Of a DNA stretch of 64,000 bases, positions 8,359-16,239 are shown piece by piece. The DNA comes from Streptomyces hyaluromycini (GTDB lineage Bacteria > Actinomycetota > Actinomycetes > Streptomycetales > Streptomycetaceae), in contig NZ_BCFL01000029.1 of the NCBI RefSeq assembly GCF_002217755.1, forward strand, positions 214,273 to 278,272, in the 5' to 3' direction. The translations under genes were made by a program, and so were the position numbers. The first letter of the stretch is position 1. The number at the start of each line of letters is the position of its first letter. The notes beneath the pieces were generated by a model. That model saw only the letters and a program-made list of their open reading frames with translations, made no database searches and was not told the DNA's origin.

Positions 8359-8984
8359 GCCAGGACGACCAGTTGGGCGCGGTCGCGGGCGCCCAGCTTG
8401 ATCATGGTGCGGCTCACGTGGGTCTTGGCGGTGAGGGGGCTGACGACCAGGCGGCGGGCGATCTCCTCGTTGGACAGGCCGATACCGACCAGGGCCATCA
8501 CCTCCCTCTCCCGCTCGGTGAGCCGGGCGAGGGCGTCGGCGGCGGCCGGCTCCTTGGAACGGGCCGCGAACTCCGCGATCAGCCGGCGCGTCACCCCCGG
8601 CGACAGCAGCGCGTCCCCGGCCACCACCGCCCTGACCGCCCGCACCAGTTCGTCCGGCTCGGTGTCCTTGACCAGGAAACCCGAGGCGCCGGAACGGATC
8701 GCCTCGAAGACGTACTCGTCGAGCTCGAACGTCGTCAGCATGACCACCCTGACGTCCTTCAGCTCCTCCTCCCCGGTGATCCGGCGGGTCGCGGCCAGGC
8801 CGTCCAGACGGGGCATGCGGATGTCCATCAGGACGACGTCCGGGCGCAGTTCACGCACTTTGCGCAGCGCCTCCTCGCCGTCCGCCGCCTCACCGGTCAC
8901 CTCGATGTCCGGCTGCGCGTCGAGCAACGCCCGGAAACCGGCCCGCACCAGCGACTGGTCGTCGGCGAGCAGCACCCGGATCAT
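8319..8984 (-). CDS. NarL/FixJ family response regulator
   Basis: 221-aa DNA-binding response regulator. The receiver domain (1-120) has acidic residues DD at 8-9, phosphoacceptor D54 in VVLMDIRMP and K104 in the conserved region; the C-terminal LuxR helix-turn-helix is at about 155-210 (LTEREREVMALV, SNEEIARRL, TAKTHVSRTMIKL). It overlaps the histidine kinase gene by 4 nt (ATGA), so the two are translationally coupled. The promoters it controls are not evident; the convergent small membrane protein is not an obvious target. Confidence 0.95.
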   Translation of the reverse strand: MIRVLLADDQSLVRAGFRALLDAQPDIEVTGEAADGEEALRKVRELRPDVVLMDIRMPRLDGLAATRRITGEEELKDVRVVMLTTFELDEYVFEAIRSGASGFLVKDTEPDELVRAVRAVVAGDALLSPGVTRRLIAEFAARSKEPAAADALARLTEREREVMALVGIGLSNEEIARRLVVSPLTAKTHVSRTMIKLGARDRAQLVVLAYESGLVRPGWLG

Positions 8985-10294
8985 CGGTCCTCCCTGTCGT
9001 CCCTGTCGTCCCTGTCGTCCAAGGGGAGTACGGCCAGCACCCGGAAGCCGCCGTCGGCGCGCGGTCCCGCCTCGATCGTGCCACCCAGGGCGGCCGCCCG
9101 CTCCCGCATCCCGGCCAGCCCGTTCCCACTGCCGCCCGCGTCCGCCCCGGTCGCCGGTCCGTCGTCGTCGATCCGCAACCGCAGCTCCCCTCCGCCGTGT
9201 TCGAACCGCACGCGCGCCTGCCGCGAACCCGAGTGCCGTACGACGTTGGTGAGAGCCTCCTGCACGATGCGGAAGGCGGCCAGGTCGGCGCCGGGCGAAA
9301 GGGCCGGCGACTCCCCCGTCACGGCCACGGCGAGTCCGGCGCCCGCCGCCTGTTCCACCAGCTCCGGCAGCCGCCCGAGCCCTGGCGCCGGCGCCCGCGG
9401 TGCGTGGCCCGGGGCGCGCAGGGTGTCGAGCACCTGACGCACCTCGCCGAGCGCCTCCTTGCTGGCCGCCTTGATGGTGGTGAGCGCGGCCCTGGCCTGC
9501 TCGGGGTCGGAGTCGAGGAGCGCGAGACCCATGCCCGCCTGGACGTTGATGACGGAGATGCTGTGCGCGAGGACGTCGTGCAACTCCCGGGCGATCCGCA
9601 GCCGTTCCTCGTCCGCGCGCCGCCGGGCCGCCTGGGCCCGGTCGGCCCGCTCACGCGCCCACTGCTCGCGCCGCAGCCGGACCAGCTCGGCGACAGCGAC
9701 GATGATCAGCACCCAGGTGGCGATGATCACCTCCTGGCCGGGGTTCGCGCCGGTGTCGCCCGGCGGCGGCAGCCACCGGTACAGCCAGAGCGAGATCAGC
9801 AGATGCCCTGCCCACAGCATCCCGATCGCCGCCCAGGCGGCCCGGCGGTGCCCGGCGACGACGGCACTGAAGCAGGCCACGGCGACGGCCGCGAAGACCG
9901 GTCCGTACGGGTAGCCGGCACCGAGGTAGACCAGCGCGAGCGCCGCCGTGCCGAACGCCACGATCACCGGGTGCCGGTGCCGCCACAGCAGCAGGGCACA
10001 GGTGGCGAGGAGCAGCAGGCGGGCGTACGGGTCGAGAGGCTCGCGGTGGGGTTGCGCATGGGCGGCGAAGTTCGAGACCACCAGCACGAGGACGGTCAGC
10101 AGCACGGTGGAGCGCCACGGCAGGCGGGGGCGGTGGGTCCCGGCGCCGGCGCCGGCGCCGGTGCCGGCATCGGCATCGGCATCGGCATCGGCTCTGGTGC
10201 CGGTGGCGTCGGGGAGGTTCCACCACGGGGGTCCGTAGTGCCACCACTGCGCGGGACCTCGCTCCCGTACCCGCCGTTCGTCCATGACCGCCAC
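8981..10294 (-). CDS. Sensor histidine kinase, HisKA_3/DesK type
   Basis: 437-aa two-component sensor. Several membrane segments span residues 60-205, followed by a coiled linker with EERLRIARELHDVLAHSISV; H239 is the likely phosphorylated residue. The HATPase domain carries VVRHSG and GNGLAGMRERAAALGG. Two low-complexity tracts flank the protein: Ala-Asp/Gly-Ala repeats at residues 36-52, from GGCATC and GGCGCC hexamers, and an Asp-Asp-Arg repeat at the C-terminus, from a 9-bp unit repeated three times. No extracellular sensor domain is obvious, so the signal is probably sensed in or near the membrane. Confidence 0.93.
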   Translation of the reverse strand: MAVMDERRVRERGPAQWWHYGPPWWNLPDATGTRADADADADAGTGAGAGAGTHRPRLPWRSTVLLTVLVLVVSNFAAHAQPHREPLDPYARLLLLATCALLLWRHRHPVIVAFGTAALALVYLGAGYPYGPVFAAVAVACFSAVVAGHRRAAWAAIGMLWAGHLLISLWLYRWLPPPGDTGANPGQEVIIATWVLIIVAVAELVRLRREQWARERADRAQAARRRADEERLRIARELHDVLAHSISVINVQAGMGLALLDSDPEQARAALTTIKAASKEALGEVRQVLDTLRAPGHAPRAPAPGLGRLPELVEQAAGAGLAVAVTGESPALSPGADLAAFRIVQEALTNVVRHSGSRQARVRFEHGGGELRLRIDDDGPATGADAGGSGNGLAGMRERAAALGGTIEAGPRADGGFRVLAVLPLDDRDDRDDREDR

Positions 10295-10376
10295 GCTAGA
10301 CGCAGCCGGAGCGCACGAGCGTCAGCCCGGCGAGGTGATCACGCGTACTCCCCGGGAAGTAGGCCGCCGGGCCTGG

Positions 10377-11045
10377 TCAGCGGCCGGGCGTCAGCTCCGC
10401 CACCTCGGCGTCGAACAGCCGGTCCGGTTCGAAGCCCATGCCCGTGAAGTGACCGGCGAGTTCGAGGGAGAGCACTCCGTGCATCCGGGTCCAGAACGCC
10501 AGCGCCCGCCGTAGCACTCCCGGCGGCGCGGGGTGGCCGCCGGCCCAGTCGCGGTGCTGGGAGAGGTGCGCGGTGAAACCGGCGGAGGCCGGCGCGGGCG
10601 CCTCGGGCTCGGCCGCCGCGCAGACGTCGAGCAGGGCCGCCATGATCTCCTGGGCGATTCCGGTGATGTCGTCGGGCGCCTGGTAGCCGGGGACCGGCGT
10701 GCCGTAGACGAGGAAGTACCGCTGGGGGTCGTCGAGCGCCCAGCGGCGCAGGGCGTGGGCCAGGCCGCCGATACCGGCCCCGGAGTCCGCGGCGGCACGG
10801 AAGGTGTCGGCCAGGCTGCGGTACGCGTCCCGGATCAGCTCGGTGATCAGCTCGTCGCGACTGCCGAAGTAGCGGTAGAGGGCCGGACCGCTCATGCCCA
10901 GTTCCTTGGCGATCGCGTTCAGGGACAGGCCCGACGCGCCCGCCTTGGCGATCTGCTCCCACGCACGCGCCTTGATGTCCGCCCGCACCTGGCTCCGGTA
11001 CCGCTCGCGGGGGCTCACCGCGTCCGCGTCTGCGTCTGCGGCCAT
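10377..11045 (-). CDS. TetR/AcrR family regulator (WHG-type C-terminal domain)
   Basis: 222-aa TetR repressor. The N-terminal HTH is LSLNAIAKELGMSGPALYRYFGSRDELITELI (about 38-70). The C-terminal domain has the ALDDPQRYFLVYGTPVPGY signature of the TetR_C_33/WHG group, shared with the regulator at 14855-15547. ATG 11045 (MAADADAD) was chosen; a GTG six codons upstream is possible. It is divergent from the oxidoreductase at 11317 with palindromes between, so that gene is the likely target. Confidence 0.9.
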   Translation of the reverse strand: MAADADADAVSPRERYRSQVRADIKARAWEQIAKAGASGLSLNAIAKELGMSGPALYRYFGSRDELITELIRDAYRSLADTFRAAADSGAGIGGLAHALRRWALDDPQRYFLVYGTPVPGYQAPDDITGIAQEIMAALLDVCAAAEPEAPAPASAGFTAHLSQHRDWAGGHPAPPGVLRRALAFWTRMHGVLSLELAGHFTGMGFEPDRLFDAEVAELTPGR

Positions 11046-11204
11046 GGCCGTCACGCTCCTCTCTCGCTTTCGATGCCCGGGCGCCTCGGCACGTCGTCGT
11101 CTCGGCACCTCAGGGTTCGCCAGCTTCGGGTTCTCATCTTTGTTTCAACCTATCACTTTCGGCAGTGGATCTAACAGGAGCGATGACCACATCCAAGGTG
11201 AGGG

Positions 11205-11270
11205 CTTGACACTCAAGCGAGCACCAGTCATGTTTGTTATAGCTTCTAACGCAAGCGAGAACATATCTCG
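11205..11270. promoter_or_regulatory. Two palindromes between TetR and oxidoreductase genes (candidate operators)
   Basis: GCTTGA-CAC-TCAAGC (11205-11219) overlaps a TTGACA-like -35 box (11206-11211), and CGAGA-ACATA-TCTCG (11256-11270) lies 37 bp further on, about 46 bp before the oxidoreductase ATG. Arms are perfect in both. Which one the TetR protein binds is not known. Confidence 0.5.
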
Positions 11271-11316
11271 AATGCGAGCACGTCTACACACCCGTCTGCA
11301 CACGGAGGCCGTCGCC

Positions 11317-12411
11317 ATGGGAACTGCAGGAACCGCCGGAACCGCCGGAAACACCCAGCTCATCGAGGTCGTCCTGCCGGGCGTCGTGGAGCCGGAGGGC
11401 CTCCGCATCGAGCGCCGGGAGATCCCGGCCCCGGCGGCCGGCCAGATCGTCGTCCGCGTGGAGGCGACCGGCGTCTCCTTCGCGGAGCAGCAGATGCGCC
11501 GCGGCCGCTACTACGACCAGCCGCCCTTCCCCTTCGTCCCCGGCTACGACCTGGTCGGCACGGTGCTCACGGCCGGTGCGGGCGTCGAGCCCGGACTCGT
11601 CGGCAAGCGGGTGGCATCACTGGTGAAGGTCGGCGGCTGGGCCAGTCATGTCGTGCTCGACGCGGCCGACGCCGTGCAGGTGCCCGCCGGTGTCGGCGCG
11701 GCGGAGGCGGAGACGCTGGTCGTCAACGGCATCACGGCCTGGCAGATGCTGCACCGCAAGGCCAGGGTGCGCAGCGGCGGCACGATCCTGGTGCACGGTG
11801 CCAACGGCGGCGTCGGCACGGTCCTCGTCCAGCTGGCACGGGCGGCCGGCCTGCAGGTGATCGGCACGGCTTCCGCCCGTCACCACGACGCGCTGCGGGA
11901 GCTGGGCGTGACCCCGGTCGACTACCGCACCGAGGACGTCCCGGCCCGGGTCCGGGAACTGGCCCCCGGCGGTGTGGACGCCGTCTTCGACCACCTCGGC
12001 GGCCGCAGCGTCATCGACTCCTGGCGGCTCCTCGCCCCGGGCGGCACCCTCGTCGCCTACGGCAGCGCCACCACCCGGGACGACTCCGGCTCCAAGCAGC
12101 TCCCCGTGCTGAAGATCCTCGGCCGGGTGTGGACGTGGAACGCGCTGCCCAACGGCCGGCACGCCTACTTCTTCAACGTCTGGGAGGGCCGCGCCCTCGG
12201 CAGGGACCGCTTCCGGGCCCGGCTGAGCACCGACCTCACCCAGGTGTTCCAGGCGCTCCAGCGCGGCGAGGTCACCGCACGCATCGCCGCCCGGCTGCCG
12301 CTGACCCAGGCCGCCGAGGCCCTGCGGCTCGCCGAGTCGGGGACGGTCGCGGGGAAGGTCGTACTGGTCCCGGACGGCGGCGACGAGGCGCCGTCCGACT
12401 CGGCACGATGA
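11317..12411 (+). CDS. Medium-chain dehydrogenase/reductase (quinone oxidoreductase-like)
   Basis: 364-aa NAD(P)H-dependent zinc-free MDR enzyme. The GroES-like N-terminal domain includes VEATGVSFAEQQMRRGRYYDQ and PFVPGYDLVGTV; the Rossmann nucleotide site VHGANGGVGTVLVQLA is near 162. Catalytic zinc ligands of alcohol dehydrogenases are absent, as in quinone oxidoreductases. A short GTAGTAGTAG tract opens the protein (tandem ggaactgca-like codons). ATG 11317 follows ACGGAGG by 7 nt. Probably TetR-controlled, for detoxification of quinones or enals (inference). Confidence 0.9.
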   Translation: MGTAGTAGTAGNTQLIEVVLPGVVEPEGLRIERREIPAPAAGQIVVRVEATGVSFAEQQMRRGRYYDQPPFPFVPGYDLVGTVLTAGAGVEPGLVGKRVASLVKVGGWASHVVLDAADAVQVPAGVGAAEAETLVVNGITAWQMLHRKARVRSGGTILVHGANGGVGTVLVQLARAAGLQVIGTASARHHDALRELGVTPVDYRTEDVPARVRELAPGGVDAVFDHLGGRSVIDSWRLLAPGGTLVAYGSATTRDDSGSKQLPVLKILGRVWTWNALPNGRHAYFFNVWEGRALGRDRFRARLSTDLTQVFQALQRGEVTARIAARLPLTQAAEALRLAESGTVAGKVVLVPDGGDEAPSDSAR

Positions 12412-12422
12412 GGACCGCCGGC

Positions 12423-13625
12423 TCAGCGGTCGCCGCCGCTCCCCGCGAACGCGAACGCGCCGTCGTCCGCGAAGGCCAGTCCGGCGAAGCGTTCGCCGAT
12501 ACGGCGGTGGGTGGCCGCGTCCGGGTGGAGTCCGTCGGGCAGCGGCAGCTCGGCGGAGTCGGCTTCGCCGTAGAGGACGCGGCCGTCGAGGTAGTGGAGG
12601 TGCGGATCCTCGGCCGCGCGCTGGGCGACGATCCGGGACAGCTCGTCCCGGATGACGTTCAGGGTGAGCTTGCCGCTCGCGCGCTCGGCCGGGTCGCCCG
12701 CGGCCGTGAAGGCGAGCCGGCCCTCGCCGAGGGCGCTCAGGTCCATGGCGGTGGGGCCCGGTGTGTCCTCGTGCATCGGGCACAGGATCGGCGACACGAC
12801 CAGCAGCGGGGTGGCGGGGTGCCCCTCGCGGACGGTGTCGAGGAAGCCGTGCACGGCGGGACCGAAGGCCCGCAGCCGCATCAGGTCGGTGTTGACGACG
12901 TTGATGCCGAGCTTGAGGCTGATCAGGTCGGCGGGGGCGTCCCGGACGGCGCGGGCGGTGAACGGGTCGAGCAGGGCGCTGCCGCCCAGCCCCAGGTTGA
13001 CCAGCTCCACGCCGGCGAGCGCGGCCGCGCGTGCCGGCCAGATGGCGGTGGGGCTCGCGGCGTCGGACCCGTGACTGATGGAACTGCCGTGGTGCAGCCA
13101 GACCTTGCGGCCGTGGTCGGGTGCGGCCGCGAGCGGGGCGTCGGTGCGCAGCGCGACCAGTTCCGTGGTCTCGTTGTGCGGCAGCCAGATCTCGACGACC
13201 TTCTCGCGCTCGGGGAGGCCGGCGAAGCGGAGGGTGCCTACCGGTCCGGGGAGCAGCTCCATGGTCCCGGCGCCCATGTCGACGACCTGCACCCGGCCGC
13301 CGGACACACTGCCCCGGCCGGCCAGGGCGCCGTCGACGAGCAGGTCGTAGACGCCGTCCGGGCGAGGTGGCGCGCCGGCGTAGAGGCGCTTGGTGGGCAG
13401 GGTGTCCAGTTCCACGGCGGTGGCGCGGGTGCGGAACACCAGCCGTACGCCGGAGGGCTGGGACTCGACCATGGCGAGCTGTGGGTCGGCGCACTGGGCG
13501 CGGGCCCGGGCCGGGAGCCGGTGCGGCAGGATGCCGTGCTCCGTCTGCTCCAGGTCGAGGGCGCCGCGCAGGAGATCGGCGGTGATCGGAGTGGTGATCC
13601 GGATCCGGCGGGGGTGGGTGTTCAT
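12423..13625 (-). CDS. SGNH/GDSL hydrolase family protein with N-terminal sandwich domain
   Basis: 400-aa esterase-type protein. The N-terminal 170 residues form a beta-sandwich-like part seen in related Streptomyces GDSL proteins; the catalytic domain begins at HHGSSISHGSD (about 178-188, nucleophile serine within GSSIS), continues with NLGLGGSALLD (block II Gly) and LKLGINVVN (block III Asn), and ends with LPDGLHPD (block V Asp and His). All four SGNH blocks are present. No signal peptide, so the enzyme appears cytoplasmic. It converges with the MDR gene (11 bp apart) and lies 39 bp downstream of a TetR gene on the same strand. Confidence 0.88.
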   Translation of the reverse strand: MNTHPRRIRITTPITADLLRGALDLEQTEHGILPHRLPARARAQCADPQLAMVESQPSGVRLVFRTRATAVELDTLPTKRLYAGAPPRPDGVYDLLVDGALAGRGSVSGGRVQVVDMGAGTMELLPGPVGTLRFAGLPEREKVVEIWLPHNETTELVALRTDAPLAAAPDHGRKVWLHHGSSISHGSDAASPTAIWPARAAALAGVELVNLGLGGSALLDPFTARAVRDAPADLISLKLGINVVNTDLMRLRAFGPAVHGFLDTVREGHPATPLLVVSPILCPMHEDTPGPTAMDLSALGEGRLAFTAAGDPAERASGKLTLNVIRDELSRIVAQRAAEDPHLHYLDGRVLYGEADSAELPLPDGLHPDAATHRRIGERFAGLAFADDGAFAFAGSGGDR

Positions 13626-13664
13626 GGCCTCTGCGTTCCGTACGAGGAATGAAAAGAAGGGGGT

Positions 13665-14237
13665 TCAGGTCGGGGCTGGCCAGTTGCGCAGGAGTGCATC
13701 GAGGGCATCAAGGACGCGGGTCCAGGACTGCTGGCTGTCGGGGGCGCTGTGGCTGAAGCCGCCGCTCAGTTCGAGGTCGACGTAGCCGTGGAAGACGCTG
13801 CCGAGCATCCGGACGGCATGGGTCTCGTCCGGTTCGGACAGGTCGTAGCCGCGCAGGATCGCCCGGGTCATCTGGGAGTGCCGCACGCCTGCGCTGCCTG
13901 CCGCCGTCTGCGGGTCGAGGCGCAGCCGGGCCGCCGCGTAGCGGCCGGGGTGGGCGCGGGCGTAGTCGCGGTAGACGTCGGCGAACGCGATGAGGGCGTC
14001 CTTGCCGGCCCGTCCGGCCAGCGCGTCGGCGGCCCGGTCGGCGAGCTCCTCCAGCGCCAGCAGCGCGATCCTCGTCTTCAGGTCCTGGGAGCTCTTGACG
14101 TGCGAGTACAGGCTCGCGACCTTCACGTCGAACCGTCTGGCCAGCGCCGAGACGGTCACCTGGTCGAAGCCGACCTCGTCGGCCAGCTCGGCTCCGGCCC
14201 GGACCAGTCGTCCCGTGCTCAGTCCCGCTCGCGCCAC
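13665..14237 (-). CDS. TetR/AcrR family regulator
   Basis: 190-aa repressor with HTH TVSALARRFDVKVASLYSHVKSSQDL (about 28-53) and a WHG-like C-terminal domain (ARAHPGRYAAARL, HGYVDLELSGGF). It starts 79 bp from the divergent FBP gene; a 23-bp perfect dyad covers the -35 box of that gene, so direct repression is likely. The SGNH hydrolase downstream may be cotranscribed (39 bp gap). Confidence 0.9.
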   Translation of the reverse strand: MARAGLSTGRLVRAGAELADEVGFDQVTVSALARRFDVKVASLYSHVKSSQDLKTRIALLALEELADRAADALAGRAGKDALIAFADVYRDYARAHPGRYAAARLRLDPQTAAGSAGVRHSQMTRAILRGYDLSEPDETHAVRMLGSVFHGYVDLELSGGFSHSAPDSQQSWTRVLDALDALLRNWPAPT

Positions 14238-14279
14238 ACCCGCTCCTCGCCTTCACCTCTAACCTGAATCGATTATGCG

Positions 14280-14309
14280 TTTGCCTAAAACCTTTAGGCA
14301 AATTAGCGT
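14280..14309 (+). promoter_or_regulatory. FBP-gene promoter with 23-bp dyad operator
   Basis: TTTGCCTAAA-ACC-TTTAGGCAAA (14280-14302) has perfect 10-bp arms. It contains TTGCCT (14281-14286) as -35; TAGCGT (14304-14309) is the -10, 17 bp on, and ATG 14317 follows after 7 nt (leaderless layout). Confidence 0.7.
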
Positions 14310-14316
14310 GCAGAGC

Positions 14317-14811
14317 ATGCGACAGCTGACCGAGCAAGAGATCCGTGCCGCGTTCGTGAACTGCACCAAAGGCGCGGCGAAACGCCTGAACATCCCCCAC
14401 GACCTGGACGAACGACCATGGGCCGACCTGGACTACTTCGGCTGGCGCGACCCCCAGGCACCCGATCGCGCCTACCTGGTGGCCGAGCTGGAGGACGGCC
14501 GCGCGCGGGCGGTGGCACTGCGCTGCCCGAGCCCCTCCTCCTGGCAGACCCGGCGCAGCATGTGTTCGATCTGCCTGACCACACACACCGGAGGCGTCTC
14601 CCTGATGGTCGCCGCCAAGGCGGGGAAGGCCGGGCAGCAGGGCAACTCCGTGGGCGCCTACCTCTGCAGCGACCTCGCCTGCTCGCTGTACGTACGGGGC
14701 AAGCGGGACGCGGGCGTGGGCGGGCGCATGCCGGAGTCGCTCACGCTGGAGGAGAAGACACGGCGGACCGTGACGAACCTCGCCGCGTTCCTGGACAAGG
14801 TCACGGCGTGA
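14317..14811 (+). CDS. FBP domain protein (treble-clef zinc finger, FusB/FusC-like)
   Basis: 164-aa protein with the FBP/EF-G-binding fold: an N-terminal helical part (RQLTEQEIRAAFVNCTKG) and a C-terminal zinc finger with CSIC (about 86-89) and CSDLAC (about 117-122). FusB-type relatives bind elongation factor G and rescue it from fusidic acid; whether this one does is not known. An in-frame ATG at 14275 was rejected because it lies upstream of the operator/promoter. Likely controlled by the divergent TetR. Confidence 0.82.
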   Translation: MRQLTEQEIRAAFVNCTKGAAKRLNIPHDLDERPWADLDYFGWRDPQAPDRAYLVAELEDGRARAVALRCPSPSSWQTRRSMCSICLTTHTGGVSLMVAAKAGKAGQQGNSVGAYLCSDLACSLYVRGKRDAGVGGRMPESLTLEEKTRRTVTNLAAFLDKVTA

Positions 14812-14854
14812 GCCGAGGCGGCGGCGCCTTTGCCGCCTCACCCGAAGGGCTCCG

Positions 14855-15547
14855 CTAGGGGAAAACCAGCCCCACCCCGTGGGCGAGCTGCGCGGCCGCG
14901 TGCCGGAAGAACCGCTCCCGTTCCTCCACGACCCCCTTGAACTGGCCGAACAGTTCGAACCCCACCAGCCCGAACAGCTGCGCCCAGGCCGCGACCATGG
15001 CCACCGCCACCTCCGGCGGGAGGCCGGGCACCAGCTCGTCGGCCATCCGGCGGGCCTCGGGGGCGAGCTCGGCGGGTACGGGGGTACGGGCCAGACCACG
15101 CCGTTCGAACGCCTCGCGCAGGATCCCGATGAGGACCAGGGCCACCCGGGCCGCCGGCGGAATGGTCGTGTCCGGCGCCGAGTAGCCGGGCACCGGCGAG
15201 CCGTAGATCAGCGCGTACTCGTGGGGATGGGTCAGCGCCCAGCCGCGCACCGCCTCGCACACCACGACCCAGCGCTGCGCCGGGGCCGCGCCGGCGGCAG
15301 CGGCGTGCGCGGTCTCGGCGGCCTCGCCGAGGGAGTCGTAGGCGTCGATGATCAGCGCGGTGAGCAGGTCGTCGCGGCTGGGGAAGTAGCGGTAGAGCGC
15401 GGAGGAGACCATGCCGAGTTCGCGCGCGACGGCCCGCAGCGACAGCTTGGCCGCGCCCTCGGCCGCGAGCTGTCTGCGCGCCTCGTCCTTGATGGCCGTG
15501 GTGACTTCCATCCTGGCTCGCGCGCGGGCGCCCTGCGGGGTGGTCAT
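14855..15547 (-). CDS. TetR/AcrR family regulator (WHG type)
   Basis: 230-aa repressor. HTH KLSLRAVARELGMVSSALYRYFPSRDDLLTALI (about 35-67) and C-terminal motif WALTHPHEYALIYGSPVPGY place it in the same subgroup as the regulator at 10377-11045. ATG 15547 is preferred; a longer frame upstream would run through the operator region. It is divergent from a deazaflavin-dependent reductase, and at least six copies of a TGCACCGCTC-like element lie in the 206-bp interval, so it probably represses both. Confidence 0.9.
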   Translation of the reverse strand: MTTPQGARARARMEVTTAIKDEARRQLAAEGAAKLSLRAVARELGMVSSALYRYFPSRDDLLTALIIDAYDSLGEAAETAHAAAAGAAPAQRWVVVCEAVRGWALTHPHEYALIYGSPVPGYSAPDTTIPPAARVALVLIGILREAFERRGLARTPVPAELAPEARRMADELVPGLPPEVAVAMVAAWAQLFGLVGFELFGQFKGVVEERERFFRHAAAQLAHGVGLVFP

Positions 15548-15571
15548 GGGGAGCAGTTTGCCATGTTTGCA

Positions 15572-15733
15572 GAGCGGTGCACACGCTTTGGAGCAGTGCA
15601 CTTGATTCGGATCAGCGATCACAGATGAGAGCGATGCACGCGCACAAGTGCACCGCTCAAAAAGGAGAGCACCGCTCTTGCAGTGGATCACCGATCTCCC
15701 CCACACTGTTCCTCAAGCGAGAGCACTGCTCTC
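15572..15733. promoter_or_regulatory. Cluster of six TetR-type operator elements
   Basis: Copies of GAGCRGTGCAC or its complement occur at 15572-15582, 15591-15601, 15627-15639 (GAGAGCGATGCAC) and 15645-15658 (CAAGTGCACCGCTC). Two 15-bp full palindromes are GAGAGCACCGCTCTT (15665-15679, imperfect) and GAGAGCACTGCTCTC (15719-15733, perfect around a central C). Confidence 0.65.
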
Positions 15734-15753
15734 CCAAGCAGGTGGGGGTCATC

Positions 15754-16239
15754 ATGTCGTCGTCACAGTCGCACTCAGAGCCGCAGCCGTCGCCCGAGCC
15801 GTACTACGCCAAGGCCAACCCGGTGGCCGTCCGGATGAACGGCCTCGTCGGGTGGCTCGCCCGGCGCGGGATCAGCCTCGCGGGCAGCGCGGAGCTGTCC
15901 GTGCCCGGCCGCAAGAGCGGCAGGATGCAGCGCGTCCCGGTCAACCCGCACACGTACGACGGCACCCAGTACCTGGTCTCGGCGCGCGGCAACTCCCAGT
16001 GGGTGCGGAACATGCGCGTGGCCGGCGGCGGGGAACTGCGGGTGGGCCGCAAGGTACGGGAGTTCACCGTGGTGGAGCTTCCCGATGCCGAGAAGCTCCC
16101 GGTGCTGCGGACCTACCTGGAGAAGTGGGGCTGGGAGGTCAAGCAGTACTTCCCCGGGGTGACGGCCAGGTCCTCCGACGACGAACTCGTCGCGGCCGGC
16201 GCCGACCACCCCGTCTTCCGGGTCACCGTCACGAAGTGA
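15754..16239 (+). CDS. Nitroreductase/deazaflavin-dependent oxidoreductase (Ddn-like)
   Basis: 161-aa split-barrel protein of the F420-binding Ddn family: VPGRKSGRMQRVPVNPHTYDG (about 50-70, contacts to the cofactor phosphate), ARGNSQWVRNMRVAG (about 79-93) and a final VFRVT. These enzymes reduce quinones or nitro compounds with reduced F420. ATG 15754 follows GGTGGGGGT; the frame is open much further upstream but through the operator cluster. The 3' end overlaps the convergent flavoprotein gene by 11 bp. Likely controlled by the divergent TetR. Confidence 0.88.
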   Translation: MSSSQSHSEPQPSPEPYYAKANPVAVRMNGLVGWLARRGISLAGSAELSVPGRKSGRMQRVPVNPHTYDGTQYLVSARGNSQWVRNMRVAGGGELRVGRKVREFTVVELPDAEKLPVLRTYLEKWGWEVKQYFPGVTARSSDDELVAAGADHPVFRVTVTK

